Shown here in pieces: positions 1 to 11,100 of a stretch of 22,209 nucleotides of DNA. The stretch comes from Plakobranchus ocellatus. Lineage: Eukaryota; Mollusca; Gastropoda; Plakobranchidae. The first letter of the stretch is position 1. Every line of letters starts with the position of its first letter. The stretch is from the NCBI GenBank assembly GCA_019648995.1, contig BLXT01005610.1, positions 1,100 to 23,308 of the forward strand, in the 5' to 3' direction. The position numbers and the translations under genes are program-made. The notes under the pieces are model-generated. The model saw nothing but the letters and a program-made list of their open reading frames with translations, had not been told where the DNA came from and ran no database searches.

Positions 1-715
1 GGGGGGGGGGGGGTCAAAAAGTTCCAAAAAAGGTGTAAGATTATATTTGAACAGCCCCTAAGTTGTCCTGTACGTTGGCTACTGACTTTCTTTCGGGTTC
101 ACGTCACCGCACAAAGTCTATCACAGGTCAATCACGAGCTAGCATAGATGAACATGGTTGATCACACAGATTTCGTTTACGGGCAAAAAGATACAGGTCC
201 ACCTCCTTCGCGACACTCTCCATTCACGAGGGAATTTTTCCTTCATATATACAGCCAGATTTTTCGGGCTGGTATCTGTAAATTCCTCTCGAGCTCTCTC
301 GCAAACAAATCCCTTAGGTCCTCGTATATTTGCTTGGTGTGTAACAGCTCGATCCACCAATTAAGGTACGTGTCGTCCAAATTCTTGCTTCAAATATTCT
401 TTTCTCTTCTCGCCTCAATTCCTAATAGGTTGTGCCGTTGAACAATTTCCTCTCTCGAACCCATGGCGATTTTTTACGGCTGGCAACGTCTTGTGGATTA
501 GTTGTAGATATACTTACAACTTTGTCCTTGTCTGTTTCGTCGGGTTTGCCAATAATATCACAATATGGCTTAGCGCTGTTTAGTTATAAATCTAGTTGAA
601 CACTGTCTAGGATGATGAGTTCTTCTAAACAGACCAAATAAAGAGAAATTATTCCCATTCTCGCCGAAAATTGAAGGAAAAGTGTATTGAATTGAATCAA
701 GAATAATTTAAGAAT
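1..715. other. Non-coding stretch, upstream flank or intron
   Basis: It begins with a 13-base run of G, which may be an assembly edge or simple tract. The minus strand has a 73-codon open frame (139-360) preceded by a short minus-strand frame beginning MGSREEIV near 464, but they are in different frames and match no family I can name. No SLC5 exon was recognised. Confidence 0.4.
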
Positions 716-904
716 AGCCATTTAAATTACAAAGTTGCTTAGATCTACTAGCTCTCTAACATCAACGTTTTATCTCATGGTATCTCTCCAAATTATCTTC
801 AACAATGACTACTCTATTTCAAACCCACCGTCAAAAACTTGCAAAAAGGATTAGTTATTGATGCATAGATTAATCAATCAATATATACTCATTCTAGAAT
901 AAAT
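716..904 (+). repeat. Old dispersed repeat, copy A, left half
   Basis: This sequence aligns with 21173 onward: both have GCC[A/G]TTTAA.TTACA, TTAGATCTAC, AGCTCTCTAACA, ACCCACCG and TTCTAGA.TAAA in the same order. The alignment breaks at 904, where a transposon interrupts it, and resumes at 2185. Homology is diverged but collinear. The repeat class is unknown; no coding sequence is visible. Confidence 0.75.
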
Positions 905-1549
905 GTGTGGCGATTCGGGAAAACCGTCCGGATGTCGCTGGTCTTGTTTTTGCAGGGGGACGTTTCAAACATAAATTTTTCATTTTCAACGATTTTAGGG
1001 TTTTCATTCAGAAATATAAATAAACTTATGATTTTTCATTTGCACCAAAAAAAATAAATGAATTCACATCAGAAATATATTAATTTTAATATTTTCTGAG
1101 GCCTCCTCCATCTGCAACTCAAGCCAAGTGCGGTAAAAAAAGCCGAATGTCAAGTTTCACTGACTTGAAAAATTTGGATGTTTGAATTCATTATAGTGTT
1201 TAAATCCTTTGAGATAACCCCTACGTATTGTATACCATCGGAACGGGCAGAATGTCCACTAAAAGATGAGAAGTAGTGCGCAAAGATTTGAAAAAGCTAC
1301 AAAGAGTGCGCATCTATATTTCCACCCTACCTTGGTTTGAGGAGAAGCAAAATTAGTTCTATGTGTAGCTATCGATTTTTGGCTTAAATTTGGTAGTCAA
1401 AGACCGCTAACCGTCGCAAAATACTGGGTTTTTTTATTTTGATACTGAAAAACATTAAGTGTCCAAGTAAAATATCTTGAAATAAGAATTTAGGATAAAT
1501 TATGTTTTCATAACCTTTGTTATGCATAGAAACCGCACCAGTTTCGAAA

Positions 1550-1768
1550 ATGGCGATCCCGGAGGAGACTATCGAGACACTCGTTCGTTTGTTGAATCTA
1601 AATGCTACCGATACAAGTGCTTACCAAAAAGTTTTTTATGACTATTTTGGAACAAGAGAAGATTCTGATAGCGAATTGTTTTCTGATTCAGATGATACAA
1701 TTGAAGATTTAATCATAGATGAGATCATAACTAGATCTAGATCTAGATTAGATCTAGATCTAGTTTAG
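1550..1768 (+). CDS. Short acidic ORF inside the 905-2180 element, unknown
   Basis: An open frame runs from GTG/TTG-like starts near 1517; the first good ATG is at about 1550 (aaaATGg, good context), reading MAIPEETIETLVRLLNL. It continues through an aromatic DYFGTRED patch and an acid-serine run (SDSELFSDSDD). Such acidic N-terminal leaders are common in transposon-encoded proteins, but no DNA-binding or DDE motif follows. The end of the frame is built from the AGATCT repeat and reads RSRSRLDLDL, so the true 3' end has probably been replaced. It may be an exon or a remnant of the element's gene. Confidence 0.35.
   Translation: MAIPEETIETLVRLLNLNATDTSAYQKVFYDYFGTREDSDSELFSDSDDTIEDLIIDEIITRSRSRLDLDLV
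1730..1766. repeat. AGATCT/CTAGAT palindromic array
   Basis: TAGATCTAGATCTAG occurs twice here, separated by ATTAG. Every unit is its own reverse complement. More AGATCT copies lie nearby at about 1808, 1921, 1951 and 2468, and in a second patch near 7080-7920. Confidence 0.8.
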
Positions 1769-2184
1769 CCGAAGTTCTGGATCGAGATTTCTAGATAGTG
1801 TACCCTCTAGATCTACACTGTTAGCAAGCTCCCAGAAAAAAAAATGTCTTCACACGATATAAAAATTCTAGGTTATTAGTCTTTAAAAGAAATTTTTCAT
1901 TCGGTTAGGTTTCGAATTACTAGATCTAGTCATTCCAACAGCCTTAGATCAAGATCTAGCTAATCCCTGTCTAAAATTTTCTTTAAACTTTAAACTCATT
2001 TTTCTCTATTTCATGTTTCGCTACCCCATCACACATAATCGGCCATATCTCAGGAACTAAAAAAGATAGAACCTTCAAATAAACTGTGAATTATTCAGAA
2101 TAAGCAGTAGAATAACACTATACACTTATCTCAAAATGTTATTTTTGACCAATGTGGATGGTTTTCCCAGCTCCCCTCACAAAT

Positions 2185-2370
2185 TATAAAACAATCGAGC
2201 AATGAAATCAAGGTTAGCCAAAAATATTGACCAATCAAATTCTCTCATTTACTTCCTCTTTTTACACTTAGTCATAATACACCGACCATATAAGATCTAA
2301 CAATATCCTGTAAAGATTTTTTTTCACACCTTCGAGAACCTTCTTAAAATCCCTATCTCTAACAAAGTAA
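2185..2370 (+). repeat. Old dispersed repeat, copy A, right half
   Basis: It aligns with 21390-21570: shared blocks include GTTAGCCAAAAA, CATCTAAC/GATCTAAC, and CGAGAACCTTCTT.AAATC. It continues the copy interrupted at 904 by the transposon. Similarity is lost after about 2370. Confidence 0.72.
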
Positions 2371-2830
2371 ACAAAGTTAAAACATAATCCCACTTTTAAA
2401 CTAAAAAGGCCTAGTTGAGACGGATAATTATAAACCAGGCTAGAGCATAAGATTAGCCATTCTGCGTCTAGATCTAAATCTAGATTTGTCTGTTTTTTCA
2501 GACGCTTGTGAAAAAAATGTTAAAGGCGACTCGGCTCTAATGGGGGAAGATATTTGGAGTAATAAGTACTTACCTTAAATAATCTTAACTGAATTCAATG
2601 CTACCTTGAGATTGTGAATAGTTTGTACTTGGTATCCCTCTTCCAATCTGCTAAGCTTTTTTTTTATTTTTGATGTTCATTTACTCAAATGATTTTTCTT
2701 TCTCCTCCTAATTTCCTGTTCTCCCTTTTTTTTAATTTATAGAATTTAAGATGCTAATGAAAATTTTGCAATAGACTATACTTATACAATCCTTCATTTT
2801 TTTTACGCAATACTTTTCATAACCTGCCAG
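2371..2830. other. Intron/flank before first SLC5 exon
   Basis: AT-rich sequence with one more TCTAGATCTAAATCTAGATTT tract (2466-2486) and several T runs. The branch and acceptor region for the exon at 2831 lies at its end. No other gene seen. Confidence 0.5.
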
Positions 2831-2971
2831 TTTTCGAATAGATCCGACCGTGCGAATCACGGCATGGACAGGGATAATTGGAGGTTCAATTTTTTGGCTT
2901 AGTCTTTATGGTGTGAACCAAGTCACGATACAAAGATGTCTTACCTGTAAGACGTTAGAAACGGCAAAAAT
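2831..2971 (+). CDS. SLC5 exon A: TM7-like helix with YGVNQ signature
   Basis: The acceptor is CTGCCAG and the donor AT|GTGAGT. The exon starts with one base finishing the previous codon and ends with two bases (AT) that join the next exon's G as Met. It reads FRIDPTVRITAW, then IIGGSIFWLSLYGVNQ, then VTIQRCLTCKTLETAKM. In the family this is the helix after the large DPT..HTFW loop. The usual His and Phe of HTFW are Thr-Ala-Trp here, and QRYLSC/QRYISC is QRCLTC; these changes are compatible with a diverged paralogue. The preceding exon must end in phase 2; no convincing one was found between 1 and 2830. Confidence 0.92.
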
Positions 2972-5900
2972 GTGAGTATAGTCTTTATTTTGTTTTTGTT
3001 TTTAGAGTACAGGCTTAAAAGAACCAGCGGATTACCCACAGCACACTGAAATAAAATTCGTATCCTTCAGAAAAAATATTATATTATGTAAACTTAACCC
3101 CTTTCTACAATTGTGAGATTATGAGATATCAAAAGCTGACAATCTCAACTATGAGAAAAGTTATAGAGGATTGAATCACATAAATTCGGTTAGGACAGGG
3201 GAGCAATTCATTTTAAGGAAGAAAAAAGTTCAAATGATTTTAAAGTGCCTGTTTAAGCTTCATGTAAGATTATCAATAGATTGCTTTTCAATCTGGTTGG
3301 CGCCGGCGCTCTGATTTCAGAGTGATTACTTTGGCATCGAATGGTTTACACTTCCACGTTATGGTGTAAATAACACGAACATTGGCAGTAATTATCGTTA
3401 CATAGGCCAAAGCAGTTTACAAGTTTGCTTAAATATATATGTTTCAACATATTCCATTACTAATCTTACTACTCGTGACTGAACAGAGGTATTGTTTCTT
3501 AGGGCGATGGCGCTTAACGTTCCACTACGCTGGATCGCCACGATCATGCTCTTCCTCATTGGTCTTTATATGTCTGCCCTCTTTGAGAACTGCGATCCGT
3601 TGAGAGCAAAACTTGTATCCGCAAGAAATCAGGTGCTTCAGTCATTTTTTTCTATGTGTGTATGTTGAAACCTACTCGCAGATTTATATAATGCAATTTT
3701 TTTTTCTAAAAGTGTTTCAAGTGGCAAATGGTGTGATAATTAAAATGAGATCAATAATTTTATTGATATAAAATTTCAATACTTAGGTAACGACAGAGTT
3801 ATTATCTTAGTCGCTTAAAAGTAGGCAAGTGAAAAAAGGCCTATCTATGGCATTTTTAGGAAGGAAAAACTATTCAATTTCATGGGTATTTGATGAGAAA
3901 ATGTGTATCGCAGGTTTCAAAGGCAACGCATTAGTCATTTTGTCACGAGGAGACTAATTGCTTGTATGTTATATTTTTAAAAACTTCTATTGAGCTATTG
4001 CCGTAGAAATATGTAAGATCTGTACAGTGTTGATCACATAGTATACAAATGAATCAAACTGTAGCAGTGGCTTATGGTTATGCATGCCATACATATCGCA
4101 ACCTGGCCTCATGTTTAATCACAAGTGTCCTAGATAGAGATTTAGGTCCTCTTTATTCCCTTAAAGTCTTTGGTTTTTCAAATGCCCGTAATAAAATACC
4201 AGAGGCTACTTTTTTACTTATTTCTACTGCAAGTTATACTAACGGTTTATCTTACACATTATTTGCAACATGATTTCTTTTAACCACTTATATGACTTAA
4301 AATTGTAAGACAGCTATTATTGTGAGTGCATTGAAGTTAGACAATGCTTTATTAGTTCGAAGCTTATTAATTATAAAATAATTGAAAATCATTAATGTCA
4401 CAAGATACTCGGTAACACTGATGTGTACCTAATATGTCTACATTCATCACGAGAACTGTAAGACTTTAGTAATACATAAAGAGTCAAAACCAGTCCAAAA
4501 TAATTAAAAATATCAGTAGTACAAGAAAATACCAAGAACAACAACTATCTATAATTTTTTACTAATAAAAATATTAATGTGAACGGAAACTGAATAGGTA
4601 TGATCAAATGAAAAAAAGGAATATATGGATGACGACGATAATAAAAAGAAAATGTCTTACCTTCTCTTAAAGACCTCTCCTTAAAAAAAATTAGAAATTC
4701 AGTACTATAAAGCTGAATCAGCACATAGGACTTACAGTTTACAACCGTACAAAGTGAAAAAAAACATGATTCTTGTGGCCTTTTTTTTTTTCGTTTAAAG
4801 TCACTGAAATCACTCTCGATACTGAAGCGGAGGAGAAAGTGATCCTATAAGAGTGCGACTTTCTTTCATTGAATTTTTTTTTTTTTTATGTAGTTGTCAT
4901 GTCTTTTTAATGTGGTTAGAAATATATCACCGGTCATGAGCTTAATAATTATTGTTTTCGAAGTTTACAACCATAAGAACTAGGTAACGGTAGTGTAGCC
5001 CGGGTATACGGTATTGATTACATGATGGAACAGTCTTGACTCGTGCGATGACATTCTGCGAGTGCCGAAACTAACCACGGCTCATCTGAATGGCTTTGTG
5101 AGCTGTGGTTGTTTTCATCACCTCACGTTTTACCTGTTTTATTAGTGATTTAGTTATGGGCATCCAGAACTCCAGTTTTTTTAGACACGATGTGGTTTTA
5201 ATGGTTGGCAAAAAGAAAACAACTGGTGCAGATATAACAAAATTTGACCTGTGCTTGTTTTCATCATCTCACGTCTTACCTGTTTTATTAATGGTTTCGT
5301 TAAAGGCATTCATAACTCCTTTTTTTTTTTTAAGACACAATGTGGTTTAAATAGTTAGTGCATAATAAAAAGAAATTTAAAAAATGATGCAGATAACACA
5401 AAAAAGGGAATTTTAAATAACTTTTTCTCATACATGATTAATCGGCTACCACATGAAAGGTCCGAGGTTCGAATAACAACATGGTTTTTAAAGTTGGTGT
5501 AAAATGAAAAACTGGTGTAGATAAGGAAAGAAAGAAGTGATTCTGGATAACTCTGGCCCGTTCATAATTGTTCGGCTACCACTTGAGAGGTCCGAATTCC
5601 AATTCCAGTCTTGGCGTCCCCTCCACATTAATTAAGAATGGACTAACTCTATGTTGCTGCCACGACTTGTTTAGTTGGGAAATTATGAGGATAACACAAG
5701 TGCACATGGACGTTAGGATATATGGAAGGAATTTAAAATAATAATTAAGCATGCAGGCTAAAATATCCAATGAAAGATGATACATACAATGAAATTGGTA
5801 ACTGCATCAACGTTTATCATGATGATAAATCTCATGAGAATTTTGTGACTCCTTGAAATAAAAATTATATAAATCTCAGTAGCAATTGCTTAATACTAAA

Positions 5901-8092
5901 ATAACAATCACCAATTCTCACTATCCCATAGCCGAAAATTTACTCAAGCGTATATAAATGACTCAACGGATAAGAGAGACCTAGGGGAAAAATATCAGTA
6001 GCGTAGTCCTATCGTGTACAAGTTCGCTCCTCCGTTCATTTAACACTTTTGCATTTAAATGAAGTGAAGGGGGGACAACATGGTTATTTATTTGAAATTA
6101 ATCTTTTGGCCAATTTCAATCGCATACAACTCTTAGAAATACCCCTAATATCTCAGAGAAATGGTAATCCAAATGAAATATTATTTACTGCAACCTCAAT
6201 TATAGTTTATCTCTTCACTGAATATGATCCTGGTGTGAACGAACTATCCTTTGAGCTTGGATGCCGTTGAAGCAAAAACGATTTAAAAAGTGACTTGAAT
6301 AGCATGCAAAAAAAAAAAATGCAATTTGCAGTGAGTCCTTGTTCCGGTTATTGAATCCAACAATATGTGAAACAAATGTCAGTTACAATGAATCAATAAT
6401 TGTAAAATAATGTTATTGGAAATTTCTTATAAATAATCTTTGTCAGATAAACAATATGGCCTGGTTCCAGTCACTGAGCCCGAAAGACTAAGGGCGTTTT
6501 CCTGCCTATGTCTTTGCAGCATGTCCGTGAAAAGCTTCCTTTTTCGAAGACAGCTAAAAAAAAAATCCAAGCTTGTTTTACAATGACTAATTTGATTCCT
6601 TGCAAAAGCATTATCAGAAATGGGACCACTGCTTCAATAAGCCAAAATCTTAGAGATTACAGAAAACATTTTAGAACAACATTATAATTGCTAAGGAATT
6701 AACCTAAGCAATTGATGTTTTTAAAAAAAAATATCGCTTTTTAACTTTCGTTCGCTTCTGAGCATGTTCACTGTGTTAAGAACGTTGTTTTGGCGCATTT
6801 CTATAATAAGATCACCATCTAATAACTATTAACTTAGCAATGCAGTAACTCTAGAATTGCATTTCTGCTTAAGTTGGACTTAAATACGAGTGTGACAAAT
6901 GGTTACCTTGAGAGTGAACTGAGTCCAGGTGTAAATTAAGGTCTACACTGGGAATGGATTATAATTATTGTGTTATGGCCGAGTTTAATTGTAATGCTTG
7001 TTAGATTTTGAGCAGGCCTACATTAGACCTACTCTTAAGTTTAGTAGTTTTCTTTTTGTTTTAAGCTTTGTTTACCATTTTAGATCTAGAAATGTCTGGA
7101 AGGTCTCGAGGTGAGACGAACATTTTGTTTACAAGCTTGCAGAAATCGCGGAGAGCTAAACCGTGATGTTGTAGATCTAAGTTGTTGTAAAGATTATATT
7201 GCTGATCTGAAATGTCTCCTGGTTGAAGTTAAGAAACCTTTTGTTCAATTTTCTGAATGGCTTTGAATGATTTCAGTTCATCAGTCTCTTAAAAAGATCT
7301 CATTGGCACAAACAGTGTTCAACAGACATTCTTGACAAGCTAGGCCGGTACTTTGAGAAATCATAAGCTAATAGGCGAAACAATATAAACAGTAAATTGA
7401 GAATCGAGACGACTGTTTTAGTTAAATCTAGATTAGGTATGGAATTATCTATTGATACTATCGTGATATGTTTAAATTACGTTAAGATGTTTCAGAATGA
7501 ACTGAATCGAGGCTGCTGTTTATAAAGCAGTTCGAAAGAATGTAAGTCGTTTCATATTTAAAGTTGAATGTCCGAAACACGAATGTTTCAAAATGAACAC
7601 AACATCTAAATCTAATTTAGAATACAGATCTGAATCGTCCATGGATAATTTAACTGAAGTCCCAAAATCAGAGATAACAATGTTATGCTGAACATTTGTA
7701 ATTTATTTCCAAACGCCTCAACAATGAGATTGAATTAAATAAAAAAAGTAATAAGCCCAGTCTTAGAACTAGAACAAAGATGTAAACCTCGCAGACACAT
7801 ATATTAAAATGAAGATCTAGATGGCTTGTTTGGCTTTCGATAGGACTCTTTCCCTTGAATACTCAAATTTCAACTGAGACCTCTAATCAATTTCTCGATC
7901 TGCAATTTAGATCTAGATTTAGTTCTATAATCAAATATCGCACTCAAGTTTTGAATTAAAAGGTTGAAAATGATGATTAGACTCAGAAAAGCATCGCTTT
8001 CGAGCCAGAAACTCCTTAGAATTTCTTGTTTTTTTTATCCTTCTTTTTTCTGCTTTTTAGCGCAAAAACATAATAAACAAAACAACTAAAAA

Positions 8093-8170
<78 letters not shown>

Positions 8171-11100
8171 GAATCTCATTATTGCTATTCTGCTCTTAAA
8201 AATCTAATGTTAGGAACAGGTTTAGCGTTAAAATATCCAAAGCGCTATTTATCCTCGAATAGGATGCTTATTGTGCGTAGTTCATAAAAGTGAGAAGTCG
8301 ACAGACTGCTTATCTACACCGATACGGAGAGAGTTTGGCATTTGGTCAATACAGACTAAAATCATTTAGTCAGAAACCTTATTTCCCATACCCTAGATAT
8401 TGGAAAATATAGGCCTCTTAGGGCCATTTAGGTGTCGAATGTGTGGCAAAGTACAATTACTGCAGAAACATGTTAATCTCCGATAAGATGGGCGTGGATA
8501 TAGAACTGAAAGCTAACAAACATTCCAAATGTGCATGTAAGTAAATACAGCTAATTCACCACGCTTTATGATTTAAATAAATAGAATAAATCAGAATGTC
8601 TTTATATACTCGTACTTGCCTAATCAGAGAGCAGAATTTCCTGACCATGAACAAAGTGCACAAAATCCACGCATGTATCTTTCAAGATATTTTATCTTAT
8701 GGTTTCAATGCTTCAGATTGTTCCTCTGTTTATGATGGATATTCTCTCTCCCACCACTGGACTTGCTGGCCTATATCTTGCTGGTCTTTTTTGTGCCTCT
8801 TCAAGGTCAGTCACTTCTTCAAGTTTTATGTGGATGAAATCGTTTTGCTTGTAATTTTATAGACGCTTATTTTTCTTTGTTTTTCTTAATGATCGATTCA
8901 AGAAAACTTCATTTCATTTGAAGCAACAAGATAACAATTTACCAACAGAGTAATTAACCAAAAACATGAGGGATTGTCTAGAACTAGTTCTCGTATTCTT
9001 GAGGGGTGATAAAGTTATGGATTGCTTAAATATTGAAGTTAATGTTGATACATAAAGTAAGAAGTATGATTAGTTGTTAAAAGTTTCTTTCGAGATGGTG
9101 TAAAATATGTTTTTAAAATGCGTCGTTTCCCCTAATGTCTTCAAGTCCACTCTAGCCTAGATTATGTTTCTGTTAAGGGAGCGTAGATTGTTTTAGCCTA
9201 TTACTTTCTAAAGAAAACAATGAACGCACTTGAAAATGAGGAATCAGATATATCAGTTTAAATAATTAATACAGGAAATAAGTAACTGTAGACGTTACCA
9301 GACGTATTTCTATCGGATTTAGCATTAATGCTACTATTAATTTAGACATAAACGCCCGCGACTGTTGATTGACAAAGAAAATGGGGGAAGAAAGGGGTGT
9401 GTGTATGGGGGTGGGAGGGTGAGATTTTTGTTTACCCCTATTAGTCCGCAAATTAAAATCTGAGACTCCTTACTGTGGGACTACAACCAGCACCAATAAA
9501 ACTGCCGTGTGGCCGAATAATGTCCGCGATTCGAAAACGAAGCTGGGTCATCTATCAGTCAAATGTAAACAAATTCCTTAATAGCCCAGCCTACAAGACG
9601 TGTTTCATCTTGGAAAAAATGGAAAGTCTACAGTCACCAAGAATAATTTCAAGATCAATTCAAAGTAAGTAGGTTTCCTAGGAATTTTTGTTTTACTTTA
9701 GAAAATCTAAAATAGTGTATTTTGGCAGTCTTCTTCTTAAGTCCAACTGTGCGAGGTATTATTTTTGTGCTTTTGTTTATACACATGCAACATGTAATGT
9801 TAGTTTAGTGTGACCCTTTGTGTTAGTGCAAACCATTCAGTGAAATCGAGATCACTGTAGCTCGTTACTGTTTTCCTATTGCATGTGGGTTTTTGTTTCT
9901 TGTTTTTTTTTATTCCCAACATGAAATTTTATTTTACTTTGAGCTTTTTTTTTTGTTGTACTCGAAGTATGTTTTGTACTACATGTCCATAGGCTGTCTG
10001 CATTTTTGTCTCCCTGAGCTAAAGCCAATACACACTAATTTCTGAAATAATCGGATTGAAATTAATGAATCAGATGATATATGACAGAGATTTCGATCAT
10101 TCATGACTGATGGGATATATACTTATGTTCTTCGTTCAGTCTCCTCAGAAGCTGCAACCGCAGCTTGCAATGGCTGCTCTTGATAATCATCAGACAGTGA
10201 TCATTCTGTTATTCTCACAGACTTGGAGCTGGGGTTTGATATGGTTGTAGAGACATCAAAGACCAATAAAATGAAAAGCCGATTTGCTCAACTATAAATT
10301 GCCCAAACAGGTGCAATGAGGACCCAGGATTGTCTAATTTTTCGAAAGGTAAAAAAAAGAGGTGGATAAACTGTAGCATGCAAGATTTCTTTTGGACGCA
10401 AAGGACGTAAGAGGTATGTAGCCTTCTCATAGACCTGAAGGCTACATACCTCTTACGTCCTTTGCTCAATCCACTTTGACGACTCTCAGTTCACCGATCT
10501 TTACAGAAGGAACAGACCCAAGCCGCCCACAGCAGTTCCTACTTTATTCAACATTCTTAACTCTCTTGCGAACTTTAGTTACCGTCAATCAGTTCCCAGA
10601 GGAAGAATAATGATTGCTACAGAAGAAGAAAACCCCGACCACTAATGCCATCCCCGTCTTCACAACCAGTTTTACAGAAGATCCTCCTTCACCGGTGTCT
10701 TATACAAACACACACTAAAAGAGGATGCTGAAATTGAAGAAAAAGATCGATTCCCAAAGAAAACGCATAAAACGACAACAGTCAAGCCTGCCTGTAGCAT
10801 TCAAACAAAAAAGAGGAATCGACACCTATAAAATCTCTCTTGGTCAAGTATCTAAGAGCAGATGTAAGCTTTTTTGTTTTTGTTTTCTTAGGCGGACGAA
10901 TAAACATTCAACCCTTTTTCATCTAATTCCAGCCAAATTCAACTAATATTCTTACAAATGACCTGAAGAAACTCAAATGAGCGTTTACATACTATCCCCC
11001 ATCTTTTCAATGCTTTCTGGGTTTAAAGCATTTAAGCTATCATGAGAAGAATGGTGGCAAAAGTGGAAATCTACTCTGGCTTCCCATCCAGTATCTCAGA

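Larger units (their letters stand above)
905..2180. mobile_element. Inverted-repeat DNA transposon (1,276 bp) nested in the old repeat
   Basis: The ends are imperfect inverted repeats of about 30 bp: 905 starts GTGTGGCGATTCGGGAAAACC and the complement of the 2180 end starts GTGAGGGGAGCTGGGAAAACC. The element is flanked by AAAT at 901-904 and 2181-2184, a candidate 4-bp target-site duplication. The sequence on either side is continuous in a second copy of the host repeat at 21173-21570, which lacks the element. It contains one short acidic ORF (1517-1768) and no recognisable transposase, so it is probably a non-autonomous or internally deleted copy. The superfamily is not assigned; a 4-bp duplication is used by several cut-and-paste groups. 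Confidence 0.75.

Noticed and set aside
1-13. Poly-G run as a regulatory or telomeric feature
   Set aside because: A single homopolymer at the window edge with nothing around it to support a function.
139-464. Minus-strand frames starting MGSREEIV and MVDRAVTHQ, considered as an integrase-core or other gene start
   Set aside because: The two pieces are in different frames and beyond the first few residues I could match no domain.
4049-4273. 74-codon plus-strand frame as a gene
   Set aside because: No motif, no codon-use signal and no splice context; such frames are expected by chance at this length.
5440-5476. A tRNA gene
   Set aside because: Only a B-box-like 3' module is present; no A-box, acceptor stem or anticodon arm could be built.
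8596-8862. 88-codon frame over exon C
   Set aside because: Different phase from the SLC5 exon, no splice logic.
10398-10465. Hairpin as a microRNA precursor
   Set aside because: The arms are perfectly paired and one arm is transposon coding sequence; animal microRNA precursors normally carry bulges and mismatches. A small-RNA source remains possible, but no microRNA is claimed.
10215-10469. Minus-strand 84-codon frame starting MSKGRKRYV
   Set aside because: Its N-terminal third is the hairpin read backwards; the rest matches nothing.
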